Shown: piece by piece, positions 23,276 through 33,589 of the stretch | How the letters are laid out: the number at the start of each line of letters is the position of its first letter | Numbering within the stretch: the first letter of the stretch is position 1 | NCBI GenBank assembly: GCA_020205615.1 | Contig: CM035152.1 | Location: forward strand, 151,208,166 to 151,272,165 | Origin: Panax quinquefolius | Lineage: Eukaryota > Streptophyta > Magnoliopsida > Apiales > Araliaceae | Direction of reading: 5' to 3' | Length of the DNA stretch: 64,000 bases | Translations under genes and position numbers: made by a program | Notes under the pieces: generated by a model | What the model was told of the DNA's origin: nothing | Database searches by the model: none | The model's input: the letters and a program-made list of their open reading frames with translations, nothing else

Positions 23276-23583
23276 GAGGGCTCCTTTATTTTGTTAAAAT
23301 GCAGATTTTTTTTTTTTTTTTAAAAACAACTAAATTTTTTTTTATTTTTATGGAATCGAATTTTTCCATATCATATGTTTTGGGTGTGATTTGATATTTA
23401 TACTAAAAATATATATATACGATGCATGCATTATACATACATTTTTTGTTATACGTATCAAAATCACACTCAAAACACAGTATTATGAAAAAAATTCAGT
23501 TCCATAAAATATTAAACTTTTTTTTTTAGTTGTTTTAAAAAAAAAGCAAAAAAAAAGTCCGTATTTTAACAAAGTAAGGGAGT
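23276..23583. mobile_element. Foldback MITE-like element (~305 bp)
   Basis: CTCCTTTATTTTGTTAAAAT at the left end and the complement of ATTTTAACAAAGTAAGGGAG at the right end begin long imperfect arms of about 125 bp. Shared inner landmarks are AACAACTAAA/TTTAGTTGTT, TTTTATGGAA/TTCCATAAAA and GGGTGTGATTTGATA/TATCAAAATCACAC. A short (TA)n-containing loop lies near 23410. No clear target duplication was found. Confidence 0.65.
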
Positions 23584-23732
23584 CTTCCATCCACAAAGAA
23601 CCGGTTCACGTGGAAGCAACCCCTTTAGCCTTGTGTCAATTTTTTTTTTTTTTTTTGCTTGCCAATTTGCTACAACGGTAAATTAAAAAGGATTCTTCAC
23701 AAAGAATCGGTTCATTATTGTGGATGACCATA

Positions 23733-23803
<71 letters not shown>
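23733..23803. repeat. (TA)n microsatellite
   Basis: About 35 TA units. It produces the artificial Tyr-Ile repeat ORF at 23718-23978, which is not a gene. The sequence from here to 24076 has no recognised feature. Confidence 0.95.
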
Positions 23804-23804
<1 letters not shown>

Positions 23805-24169
23805 TGTGGTCACCACGGTCTGTTTGATGATTTAATTATCAACCCAACCCTTTATATATATATCAAATTCCTATACAGTCTGGTAATTAATTGGAGGAGG
23901 ATTTCATACCTTTTCTCCTCGCAACCTTTGCCTGAAACATCGATCACATTCTTGGCAAAGTGGATGCATCTTAGCTAGGGATTAATATTAATTACCAAAA
24001 GAATATAAAGTTAGTTAAATGCAGTAGTTTTTTTCTAAAGGAGAAATCAAATTATTTGAAGAAACTCTGTAATGATCACTATTACAAAACAGTAAATAGA
24101 GAACGCGGAAAAAATGTTGTGGTTTCAATCAGAAAAACATCGTGGTTAAGGATGTTATCTATTTGACAC

Positions 24170-24360
24170 CCTTACACAACGTTTTTAAAACATTGTAGTT
24201 AAGCACAATACACAACGTTTTTTAGAAAAAAACGTTGTAGATTTATTTTTCAAAAATTAGCAGATGCTTAAAAACGTTGTAAAAGGTATGATTCCACAAC
24301 GTTTTTTGGATAAAAATATTGTTTAGTATATCAGACAACGTTTTTTAAATGTTGTAGATA
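24170..24360. repeat. Subterminal ACAACGTTTT repeats of the CACTA element
   Basis: At least seven copies of CAACGTTTT or its complement AAAACGTTG in mixed orientation within 190 bp, some pairing with each other (ACAACGTTTTTTAG...AAAAAACGTTGTAG). Two more are near the right end (26865-26900). Confidence 0.85.
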
Positions 24361-24419
24361 AAAAAAAAGAAAAAAAAATGTGGTTGTAACCAAATCTGAT
24401 CCCATAAATATTTGTAACA

Positions 24420-24620
24420 TTGTAACCAAATTTATATATCCAAATAAACATAATTCTTATGATAACATTGTAAAACACAAGACAACCGCTACTGATCCCA
24501 TAATTCCTAACCAAATTTATATATCCAAATAAACATAAATATTTGTAAAACACAAGATAACTGCTACTTTCTTACGATAACATTGTAACATTGTTATCAT
24601 TGTAACATTGTTGTAGCAAG
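24420..24620. repeat. Short direct repeats in the CACTA left arm
   Basis: AACCAAATTTATATATCCAA followed by ATAAACATAA occurs at about 24424 and again at about 24505, with AACACAAGA(C/T)AACcGCTACT copies between and after. A GTAACATTGT repeat follows near 24570-24610. Confidence 0.75.
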
Positions 24621-24752
24621 CTGCCGCAGATGTGCAACCATCTGATTTGAGAAACATTTTAGATGCTAATTATTAAAACTAATCTGATAAAACTTTGGTG
24701 TAAGCTTCAGGAGGAAATGCAGGTACTCCGCACCCCTAGATGATTTGAGTAC

Positions 24753-25058
24753 CTCAAAGATAATGCCAATGCCATTGCATTACTGGCCTCCTCAACAGAT
24801 CTCATCTCCACAAAAGCAAACTTCTTTTCATGGTTTATATAAACATTGACAACAGCATCCCCTGACCAATCATAAGAGGAATAGAGTAGTGAAATACAAA
24901 AAACACGCCATTTCCAAAATATAATATCAGTTGTCTTTGTTAAATACAAAGACAAGTGATCTTAAATGTTGGAATAAAGTAGTTTAATACTACTGACCTG
25001 GACCAGCAGTGTTTCCGCCAATTGCAGACATAACATGACTGAAGAAGGTTGCCACAGA
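24753..25058 (-). pseudogene. Captured fragment of U2AF65 (splicing factor large subunit), two exons
   Basis: U2AF65 recognises the polypyrimidine tract at 3' splice sites. On the minus strand the exon 25058-24998 reads SVATFFSHVMSAIGGNTAGP and ends in a GT donor. After a 136-bp intron the exon 24861-24753 reads DAVVNVYINHEKKFAFVEM then RSVEEASNAMAL, the first RNA-recognition motif of plant U2AF65. Acceptors (TTGCAG, GGTCAG) and donors are kept. A 4-bp loss within the repeated TGG(ATGG)CATT turns the expected ALDGIIFEG into ALALSLR and shifts the frame. Retained introns show capture at DNA level. Confidence 0.85.
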
Positions 25059-25217
25059 CTGCAAGAAGACAAAAGCCAATTTAAATGCATCCATATCTTA
25101 TGGAACAAAAGCTAAACTATCATGGAATCAAATCGAATAATAGGCTAAGGAAGGAGCCTTATTATCTGGATTTAGATGAACAATGCATCAGAGGAGATAA
25201 TCAAAAACTAAAGCTAC

Positions 25218-25667
25218 TCTTAATGTCAATCTTCTTGTAATCATTAGCAAAATTAGGGGGAGCAACACCCAAGTTCAAGTCCAGATTATGGCTGCTGGCT
25301 GAAAAGAAAATAATGAGGGAATATTCCATCATGAAATTATCTAATATAGAAGGATGGTAAATTTATTATAAAAATTGTGTTATTTCAAACAAAAGAGAAT
25401 ATTGAGCAACCTCCAGTAACAGCTTCAGAACTCAACTCATCATATGTGCTTGGCTTAAAATTGGTGACTGCTTCCCTGCCGTTGCATTTTATAGCTGCTC
25501 TGTCATAAGCCCTGATTAACACGGAAACACATATTTAAAGTTAAAAAGGAAACTATGGAGTCTAAGGGATAAGCATATGTGAAATTCAGAATAAGCGATG
25601 GTAAAGTTATGATGATGGGAACCTAGCAGCATCTATCTCACTGTCAAACAACCCCAGATAGATATAT
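25218..25667 (-). pseudogene. Captured fragment of an AP2-family transcription factor gene, three exons
   Basis: On the minus strand: exon 25667-25623 reads YIYLGLFDSEIDAAR; exon 25511-25411 reads [18 protein letters not shown] and continues [10 protein letters not shown]; exon 25298-about 25218 reads SSHNLDLNLGVAPPNF. The first two are the end of the second AP2 domain of euAP2/TOE-type proteins. LDLNLG is the EAR-type repression motif found after it in that family. Splice sites (TGCAG, AATCAG, TTTCAG acceptors; GT donors) are intact. The ends of the fragment do not extend to a complete DNA-binding domain. Confidence 0.85.
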
Positions 25668-26158
25668 CTGCAGAAAAATAAAGCAACTCTTAATCAAATC
25701 CAAAACTAAAGCAACTCTTAATGCAACCCTCAGCATTATAAATTTGAGATTACTTTCAAGATTTTTAAGCACATACAAGTATGATTCCACATCAGATATA
25801 GATAATCTATTTCTACAGGAATTGAACCTAAATGCAGATAGAGGCTATTATAAATACAACACAGAAACAGCCCAATTCATGTAGGATAGAAATATCATCA
25901 TTTTTTGCCTGTAGAAACTTAGTTGCCGGACTTTCACATTCAGAATTTGATGTCAATTCTACCATACAATAATGGTAGAATCGGCCCCCAGGGGTCTTCA
26001 AGCATGCGAATTGGTATGTTAAACAAAAATCATAATTGAACAAAACCAGCTGTAAGGCTCTTGCCAAAGACGCATATGCCCCTGTTCTAAATACAATATG
26101 TATGAACAATTCCTTTCCTTTCATTATTTCAATGTCAGTTAATAAGAACATTAATTAC
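25668..26158 (-). other. Unassigned interior of the CACTA element between villin and AP2 fragments
   Basis: An open minus frame at 26151-25828 (…CLKTPGGRFYHYCMVEL…) has no family I recognise. It could be intron or another captured piece. Confidence 0.35.
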
Positions 26159-26521
26159 CTCAATGCTATCCTTTCCACTATAAAATGAGAATGGTAAGTG
26201 TAAAGAATAGCGTAGCAATCTCCACTATAAAATTTACCAATGTCCTCTTTTGGCACTGAAGTTTTTGCACTTCCATTGATGCACCATACCTGAAAACAGA
26301 ACATATTCATAACTGGAGTATATATTAAAACCAGACTATATGTGTGTTTGTGTGTTTGTGTGTTTGTGTGTATTATCAATTGATTCCCTTACAACAACAT
26401 GAAATGGAATAAAACTAAACCTCAATTTTTCCATCTCCTTCAAGCAGTGGTGGGACTTCCTCATTTACAGGAGCACTCTTGGCTGCTCTCTTAAGGCCAA
26501 CCCCTTGTTGCTTGAGCAAAG
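26159..26521 (-). pseudogene. Captured fragment of a villin gene, two exons
   Basis: Villins bundle and cap actin filaments. On the minus strand exon 26521-26421 reads [20 protein letters not shown] and [14 protein letters not shown]. After a GTTTAG... intron, exon 26289-26159 reads [20 protein letters not shown] and [14 protein letters not shown], the start of a gelsolin-like repeat in plant villins. Acceptors TTGTAG and TTTCAG and the donor GAG|GTTT are kept. The last residues ([10 protein letters not shown]) depart from villin, and the frame meets a stop at 26155. Confidence 0.88.
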
Positions 26522-26559
26522 CTACAATTATGCAAAATAGTTTCAGTAATTAAATCAAC

Positions 26560-26790
26560 CTTTGGACTCAATAACCTTCTCCAAAGTCTCTTGATCCCAA
26601 TCCTCCATTGTTTCCTTCTCTTTCCCTATTCACAATTAAATCACACCCAACCGCATCAAAATCACAAAGATAATAGCAATTAATCAATATTCCACCAATA
26701 TACCATAAATCATACTCAAAGAAAAGAAATTAACCTTCATTGCCCTTATCACTTTTAGACTCGTTTTACACAGCTTAAAACTAGGAAATA
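26560..26790 (-). pseudogene. Captured fragment of a ZC3H15/DFRP1-like CCCH zinc-finger gene
   Basis: On the minus strand exon 26625-26560 reads GKEKETMEDWDQETLEKVIE then SK, matching the conserved DWD-x-E-x-LE segment before the first zinc finger of ZC3H15-like proteins, which partner DRG GTPases. The upstream exon (about 26790-26735) reads SKSDKGNE and joins in phase across a GT...AG intron. The zinc fingers themselves are not included. The exon ends in AAAG|GT and the next acceptor belongs to the villin fragment, so splicing would fuse the two. The ATG at 26608 could serve as a new start. Confidence 0.7.
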
Positions 26791-26922
26791 GCAAGTCAAA
26801 CGAACAAATGCTCATTCTATTATTTGATGGTGCACAATTCGCACCAATTAAAATTATACCACAATGTTTTTATAAAAAATATTGTCTTTTAAACGTTGTC
26901 TATTTACTGTTTTGTAGTAGTG

Positions 26923-26984
26923 GTTGGCCTAAAAATTCAACGTAAGTTGTCTGTTCATCATCATTTATGTAGAGAATGATATTG

Positions 26985-27051
<67 letters not shown>

Positions 27052-27780
27052 GTGCATATGCATATATTTGTATATGTACAATTAATCATACATATATTGA
27101 TTTATAGTTAAATTAGAGTAGGCACTGATATAATCATACATACATTAAAAAGAGAAGAGAAGATTAATTAAGTGAGAAATAATGAAGATTATGATCTCCT
27201 CGTAATAAATTGTACATCCTTCAACCTTACCTAAAGACGACCTATAATTGCTTCGTTTGTTCTTTGCTTCAAATTGAAAATAAAAAAAAAAAATATTCAA
27301 CTCCCAATATCAAAATTTAAGTAATACTACTAATATTTAAGAGATAAATTTAAATACCAAGTAAATTGATTTAGAAGTATATTACAATATCTTGAAGAAG
27401 CTAAACAACAATATTATGATGGTATTCTTTTCAAGTCGATCTTCCATTTTAAGGGTGGAGCTAATTTATGCTCTTGTAAATTAATAGATCTAACGTACGT
27501 GTTTGCGCACAACCTCCCTGAGTTCAAAGGTTGAGCTTTTATTTAAATATAGCCAAAGAAACTGAAGAAAAATCTAAAACATAATAATTCTTAAATAACA
27601 TTAATTAATCAGAGAAATTAAAGCTTAAACTAATTCATATTTGAAGAGAACTCAATTTAATTAATGATCAAGTATGTATAATTTTCAGGAAAGAAGAAGT
27701 ACGTTTGTGCCAAAAGGGTTAGGATCGGAGTCTTAATTAGAACTTACTTGTTTAGAGGTGGCTGCATTGTATCTTCTTCT
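26923..27780. other. Stretch between the CACTA element and MIR393
   Basis: Contains a (TA)n microsatellite at about 26988-27047 (about 30 units), otherwise AT-rich sequence with no recognised gene. It lies downstream of MIR393 and may include its transcript end. Confidence 0.5.
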
Positions 27781-27799
27781 TCATATGTTGTAGAAGCTA

Positions 27800-27970
27800 C
27801 AAAAGGAGAAATCCAAAGGGATAGCATGATCCAAATTCATTATATATATATATATATATGGACTCCTTGAAAACATTAATTGTTCATATATATCATACGT
27901 CTAGCTTTAATTCAAAGAGAGTTTGGGATCAATGCGATCCCTTTGGATGCCTCCTTGAGTTGCAGCAAGA
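27800..27970 (-). ncRNA. MIR393: MIR393 precursor hairpin
   Basis: miR393 targets TIR1/AFB auxin-receptor F-box mRNAs in plants. On the minus strand the 22-nt mature sequence, starting TCCAAAGGGATCGC and ending TGATCC, lies at 27947-27926 in the 5' arm. The 3' arm has the star strand at 27830-27810, starting ATCATGCTATCCC and ending TTTGGATT. The arms pair through CAAGGAG...CTCCTTTTG outside the duplex and GATCCcAAA...TTTGGATC inside it. The loop is about 95 nt and contains a short (TA)n tract (27841-27859), which could vary in length. A CT-rich transcribed leader (28010-28045, complement of GAGAGAGAGAG) lies upstream. Overlapping minus ORFs at 27907-28106 have no coding support. This is the only apparently functional host locus in the window. 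Confidence 0.93.
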
Positions 27971-27979
27971 CCAACCTCC

Positions 27980-29393
27980 TCCTCCTTCCAACCTCTGCAC
28001 TGTGTGTATGTGTGTGAAAGAGAGAGAGAGGAGACAGAAGAAAGTGGTATAAGGTTGCTGAATATAAAAGAAGGTACAAGTGGTGTAACAATGACCAATT
28101 TTTCATATTATAAATGTTGATGTAATTTTATTATTATTATTATGGAGCTAAGATTTATAACAAGTAATAAGTTAGATAAAATAAATTTAAATGTAATTTT
28201 TTTTCTTTGAGTAGAGATATTTAATAATTTGTGGACCCCATAAATTCTTCAACAAAACCAGGCACATGGGAGAAGTTTTTTCATTTTTTATTTTACCAGT
28301 AGTGGGTCAGCCGTGCCCTCTTAGAAAAATTCCCAACAAGTTGGGAGGTGGTAGTATTATTGTTTTTGTTTTTTATTCAATGCTCGTGGTCCCTTCCATG
28401 TTCCCTCCATACACTAAACTTTCCATCCTCAACTTCTTTTATAAGCAATACTTTCCATTTCTTTTATGGAAATTGGAAATGTTTTATAATTTGTCTTAAT
28501 TAAACCTTGTAATCCATAGTTACTGGTGTGAACACAATCGCAATCTGCCTTCTTATTTCTGCTATTTATTAATTTCAAGGTTGGACCAACATCCTATCCT
28601 AGTATTTATGGCCTGAAATGAAATTTTTGATGGTCATAATTAATGGTGTGGGGGACCTTATGGTATTATTCATCATCATTTATCATAAACAAATTTGTAA
28701 TCAATATATAAAATTTCATATTCTTCTTTTTAGCATTGTACATACTGATCGATATATGCCTCACATTAATTAAAAATTTTCTGAAATACTTATATATATA
28801 TATGAAGTCGAACTTCGGAAAAACTAAGCCTTGTGATCTTATAAATCCTCATGGATACTTCACTCATTGCCATTTAGTTTTGAATTGGATGATATATTCC
28901 TCAAGTTGATCAACCATTTAGGTTGCTAAATATTAAAAATATTATATATATATATATATATATATTACAATTATTTGATGATCCTCTGCTAGCTTGTAAC
29001 TTTTGGTTAGTTTCTAAAAGAAAGGGAAGGAATTACCCATAATTTCTACTGCATATTTACATGTACACACAAAAAAGTCACTGTTACGTATAATTTTCTG
29101 TATTGCTGCCCACCACAGTCAAAATGATTGGAAGGTGAAAAAGATAATCAGGCAGCAGGTGACTTGCAACAATAAAAGTAAAACAACTTGAGAAGTCATA
29201 CATCTCTCACCATCAAGGATCAACTTGTATGGTTTCGAATGTTAGTCATATCTCAGTTAATTTCTATCATTTTGCATAAAATTTGGTCATTTCAACTGTG
29301 TTGAATACAGAAACTTTGCTACTGTTTGGATAGAGACTTTACTCCATCCTTATACGTACCATATGAATATGATGAGCATGTATTTGGTTTGAA
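27980..29393. other. Presumed upstream region of MIR393
   Basis: About 1.4 kb with no recognised coding sequence. A GA-rich tract (28018-28034) and the TTTTATATTC sequence (minus, about 28061-28072) could belong to the promoter and 5' leader of MIR393. (TA)n tracts lie at about 28792-28803 and 28945-28966. Other elements could not be assigned. Confidence 0.4.
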
Positions 29394-29440
29394 CCTCCCC
29401 CTCCCCCTCCCCCTCCCCCTCCCCCTCCACCTCCACCTCC
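29394..29440. repeat. (CCCCCT)n / (CCACCT)n minisatellite
   Basis: Five CTCCCC units followed by CTCCAC units. The minus strand is G-rich with runs of four to five G and could form a G-quadruplex. Confidence 0.9.
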
Positions 29441-29572
29441 ATAATCATAATGCATAATGCTAGATTTTGTCCACACTAGTGAAACATCAATGGAACACTA
29501 AACAGTGCAGGCTTTCCATTGTGCTAAGTAGGCCCCCCACCATATATGATATATTATATATGTGCATATACA

Positions 29573-30774
29573 TGTTTGTATTGTAATATTCATGGACATA
29601 CAATCAAATTGCATATAAACAACAGAAGCGTGCTAAAATTAATTAGATTTTAAATTTTTTACAAACTATAATTAGAATCATGCTTTATGCACAATATTTA
29701 TCAATTAAGCGAAAGAGAATGAGAATCAGAATCAAACTCTTGTAGAACCGCGCGTGCTTCCTTAGGTACAAGTTCAACTCCAAATCTTTTCACGTTCTCC
29801 TTAAATTCACTGAGTTTGATTCATTCCTTTGATCAACATTAGCCATCTTTACACGTTTTCTGTGAATAAATCAATTAGAACAATTCTAATCTTATTTAAA
29901 TAAATAAATTAAACTATTTAATTTATTTAAATAAATAATATTTATTCTACAAAGGGTAAACCCCCTTAGCAATCAACCACTTTACAGATAATATAGATTT
30001 CAACATTAATCATAAAAGAACATTTCAATGAATAGTTATCATACAATTTAATCATTTTACCATACAATGTCCCAATTAAATATAAGACATGTAATTATTG
30101 TCAAGTCTTATTTTATTTAATTATATGTATTTCGATTCTCAAATGCACAACTCTAAATAATGCAAATTAGAATCTCCTTTCTAATTTCATCCTGGTCAAG
30201 GATTCTTGAGTTGTCATTTATCGAATCACATAATACATTCTTTTCTTTTACTAGAAGCGGTAGATTCTTTGTTGACCATTAATTCATTATCTCCATGTAC
30301 AACTTATTATACCCAAGCATACCATTTGATATACTACTATTACTAGAGGAATTTTTATTGTCAGACAAGTAAAACTCTATATATTCTTTAGCAAGACACG
30401 TTCAGTGAACTTATTTTTCAATAAGCACCTACATACTTGTTTTAATGTCTCCACGCAAATGATTATGAGATCAATCATCCTCTTCCTAAGAGCAAACAAC
30501 GTATGTGCCAATCTATTCAGATTCACTAATCTTCTTTTTAGTAATACAACAATTGAGAACAATTTTAATTTTAAGCTATCTAAGAATTTGGATCTCATTA
30601 ACATGATCATCATCATGATTCTAAAAGTATTGCTCAAAATTATGGGTTTATCACATTTAATATAACAGATCCGTGTAGATAAAGTAAAAGCATTTCATAA
30701 ATTAACTTTTATTATTAATAAATAAATAAGATTACAGAGTATATGCTACATATCAAATATAATTACTACTTTCA
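29573..30774 (-). repeat. Relic copia LTR, reversed, internally deleted
   Basis: Reverse complement of the copia LTR at 9858-11714. The right end ACTACTTTCA is the complement of TGAAAGTAGT. The left part (29573-29860) matches the last ~245 bp of the LTR (TTTACAAAC, GCTTTATGC, GTACAAGTTCAAC), and 29868-30774 matches its first ~1 kb. About 590 bp between is missing. It is strongly diverged, with no internal region and no visible target duplication, so it is probably an old solo LTR. Confidence 0.85.
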
Positions 30775-31518
30775 TGTATATATATTAAGCTCGAAATATA
30801 CAAAACACTAAGTAGGGTAAAATGAGACAGTGTCTGATATGAAATGGAAGAGTAGGGTTGGTTTTTATATTTGGTTTTTGTCCATCTCAAGGTTGCACCT
30901 CTAAGGCACAGTACAAATGTCTGTTCTTTATTGTACATTAATATAACTTCCCCCCAGCTCTTGCTACCCATGTGGTAGAGCATTAGTAATTTGACAGAAC
31001 CTGCATGGCATTTGTTTCCCCATTTAGCTAGCTATTCATGTCATCTTCCATATATACTGAATTCACTCAGTGTGCTGACTTCCACTCACAGTTCTTTCCT
31101 TGTCCTGATACAGTCATAAAAGGATTGCATGGGTTAGAATGGACTCTTCAGGAGGTAGGTACTCATCATCCCACCAAATTTTCTGTCACACAAGTTGAGC
31201 TAATTAATTTTGTCTGGCCGTATAGCACAGTTACCAGCCAGCAAACTCTAGCTAGCTCAAGTGGCATATATCAGACTCTCCGATCCCTTACGTGATAATG
31301 GACTTACAACCTAGGTGAAGGCATTGTCTTGTAGGTGATATGACATTATTTCCTTTTAATTTCCTGCATGCGACGTATGGATGGATACATGATCAACGGC
31401 AAGGACCTAGCAGGGTAGCAATTTGCCTTTAGACGAGACGAGACGAGACGAGTTTGAAAGCAAGGACAGGGATTAATCTTGATAGTGTTATTTTTCTTTA
31501 CCTGAGTCAATTTTAATA
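30775..31518. other. Unassigned stretch
   Basis: No recognised gene or repeat. Short ORFs at 30753-30983 and 31038-31295 lack known motifs. A tandem ACGAG repeat (GAGACGAGACGAGACGAG) occurs at about 31433-31452. Confidence 0.4.
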
Positions 31519-31737
31519 TGCTACGTTTGGATTGGAATAATGAATGAGAGAATGGAATGACATAGAAATGAAAAAATTTGTGTTTGGTTGGGAATGAAAT
31601 AGATTGAGCCATTCTTATTCCTCTCAAATTTATGAATTTTATTCTTTTGGGGAGGAAGATTATAGAATAACTCATTCCAACTAGAACGGAATGAATCATT
31701 TCACTCCCCGTTTCATTCCTTCAATCCAAACATAACA
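31519..31737. mobile_element. MITE-like element (~219 bp)
   Basis: The left end TGCTACGTTTGGATTG and the right-end complement TGTTATGTTTGGATTG continue as imperfect arms of about 45 bp (GGAATGA-rich) around a unique centre. TA flanks both ends, which may be a TA target duplication. A minus ORF (31346-31699) crosses it and is not a gene. Confidence 0.6.
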
Positions 31738-33540
31738 TAAGTGATATGAACTTTTATTACATAACGGACCCAATGTAGCTAACCATTGCAGTACTGTTAC
31801 TTTATCTGAAATTTTTATGGGTTGGACCACAATTCCTCAATACTGGCAACATTTTCTTGTAGGTGATAAAATTAAGTGATTTAAATTGGGACATCCATGT
31901 TTTTATACTGCTATTTTTCCTTTTTTCTCTAATCAACTTGAATAATTGAATTAATGTATTTTCCTCTAAGCAGTAGGGTTGCACTGAGAGCATGTGAGTG
32001 TCTGTTTGGGTAAACTAAGATCCAGCTTTTAGATATTTCCAAGTTTCTTGCTAGCTAGCTGCTGGTAAGTTAAGAGCTACGTTACACAGATTTGATGGAG
32101 TGTCTGGTAGAAGTATTTTGAAGAGTCCAATGCGGGTACTTGTCAATTTAATTTGTCAATTTTTAGCATTACAATGAAGTGTTTAGTACCAATATATATA
32201 CTTCTCCGAATATTGAGTGTCAAACACAAGTAGTTTAGGGCAAAGTGAATTAAATTTTTATGTAACATAGGCCAAGAGCATCAAGAATTATTATAAGTGA
32301 CTAAAGGGAATTGAATTTGAAAGAGCCACAAATTTCAAGAACTAGAATTTGTATAGGGATTCACCTGTTGTTTTCAAACTAGCAAATGGATTTTGAATGT
32401 CACATATGGATGCAATTAGGAGGGACTCTAGAAGTGGACAATTCAATTAGTGCCAAAGGACACCCAAACCCAAACCCCACCTCCTCTCCTCATTCTGCCA
32501 CCTTGTTTGAAATGAAAGTTTATAGCTTTTAGAATAGGGTGAGTGAAATGCATGGGCCATATTGAGTTTGATCTGGACTAAGTACTTTTGGACTGTTTAA
32601 CAAAAAAACTACTACTAAATGTCTACATCTCTCTTTTTCTTTTCTTTTTTTGAGGGTCATTAATTTTTGGATTTTATTTTACATTACAGATAATAATGAA
32701 GGTGCATGCCTCTAGCTGTCATATTGGATCCATTCCCTTTCAAGTTCATTTAAATAGTTTCTTGTCTTGATTTTTTATGCCTTTATGAAAACTTTCCTTG
32801 TGTATATATTACAATCAGTACTACTACCTCTATTCCAAAATATACCAAGTCAAGTAATCTTATAATACTTTGAATTAAATGAAGTATTTTTTTTTTTTTT
32901 TTTGCAGAAATCTTGATTTTGGAACTTTTTGCTTTTGTTTCATTGTCAAAGAAAAAAGGGATTCTTTTTTTAAAGTTCTGAGCTAAATCCTTGTGCCCAT
33001 ATATGTCTTGGACGAAAATGCGCATCCAAGTCATGTTGAAGAGAGAATAGATTGATTTTGTTGCCCCACTTACTTTGATTTTGTGGTCCTGTATGCACTT
33101 TGGCTGGTGAGAAAAGCATTGAACATTACATTATAGCTAGCTAGCTAGTTTTTAATGTTGTGATCTTGCTTCTTCGATCAGCTCCATTGCTGGTTTTTCA
33201 GAATTGAAATTCTTTCTTCTCTTTTACAAAATATGGCAGGCATGCTTCTCTTCTGATTCTTTGTCTAGTAAATGAAACCTAGCTAGGAAAAGAAGCCATT
33301 GAAAGAGATAAACCAACCAAAAAACATGAATATATATATATATATCCGGTTATAGTAAGTTGGTTATAGAAAATTAATGTTGCATTAACTATTACGACAA
33401 AAAATTATCAATGCAAAATGTAATAAAAAAACTATAAAACATACTAAGGTGAAGTTGGTGCCGACTTCACCTTAACCGATCCAAAAAAATACATGATTAT
33501 ACAAAATATTAGTCTTTGTAGATTAGATTAGCCAATTAAG

Positions 33541-33542
<2 letters not shown>
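31738..33542. other. Unassigned stretch
   Basis: No coding exon, RNA or transposon was recognised. A 10-bp inverted repeat AAGGTGAAGT/ACTTCACCTT with an 8-nt loop is at 33446-33473. GCTAGCTAGCT motifs occur at 32053 and 33136, and poly-T runs near 32890. Confidence 0.4.

Positions 33543-33589
<47 letters not shown>

Larger units (their letters stand above)
24077..26922. mobile_element. Non-autonomous CACTA (En/Spm) transposon carrying four host-gene fragments (Pack-CACTA)
   Basis: The left end is CACTATTACAAAACAGTAAA and the right end is the complement of CACTACTACAAAACAGTAAA, giving ~28-bp terminal inverted repeats that begin with CACTA. The flanking triplets are GAT and GTT (a 3-bp duplication with one mismatch). 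Many subterminal ACAACGTTTT motifs in both directions occupy 24170-24350 and 26860-26900, as expected for transposase-binding repeats. There is no transposase. The interior (about 24750-26790) holds exons with introns from four unrelated plant genes, all readable on the minus strand. Length is 2846 bp. Confidence 0.9.

Noticed and set aside
23718..23978. 86-codon ORF with a long Tyr-Ile repeat.
   Set aside because: It is the translation of a (TA)n microsatellite.
27907..28106. Two overlapping minus ORFs.
   Set aside because: They cover the MIR393 leader and hairpin and have no protein motif.
31695..31737. TTTGGATTGAAGG on the minus strand resembles the start of miR159.
   Set aside because: It lies in the terminal repeat of a MITE-like element, the match stops after 13 nt, and the partner arm is the other MITE end rather than a miR159-type long hairpin.
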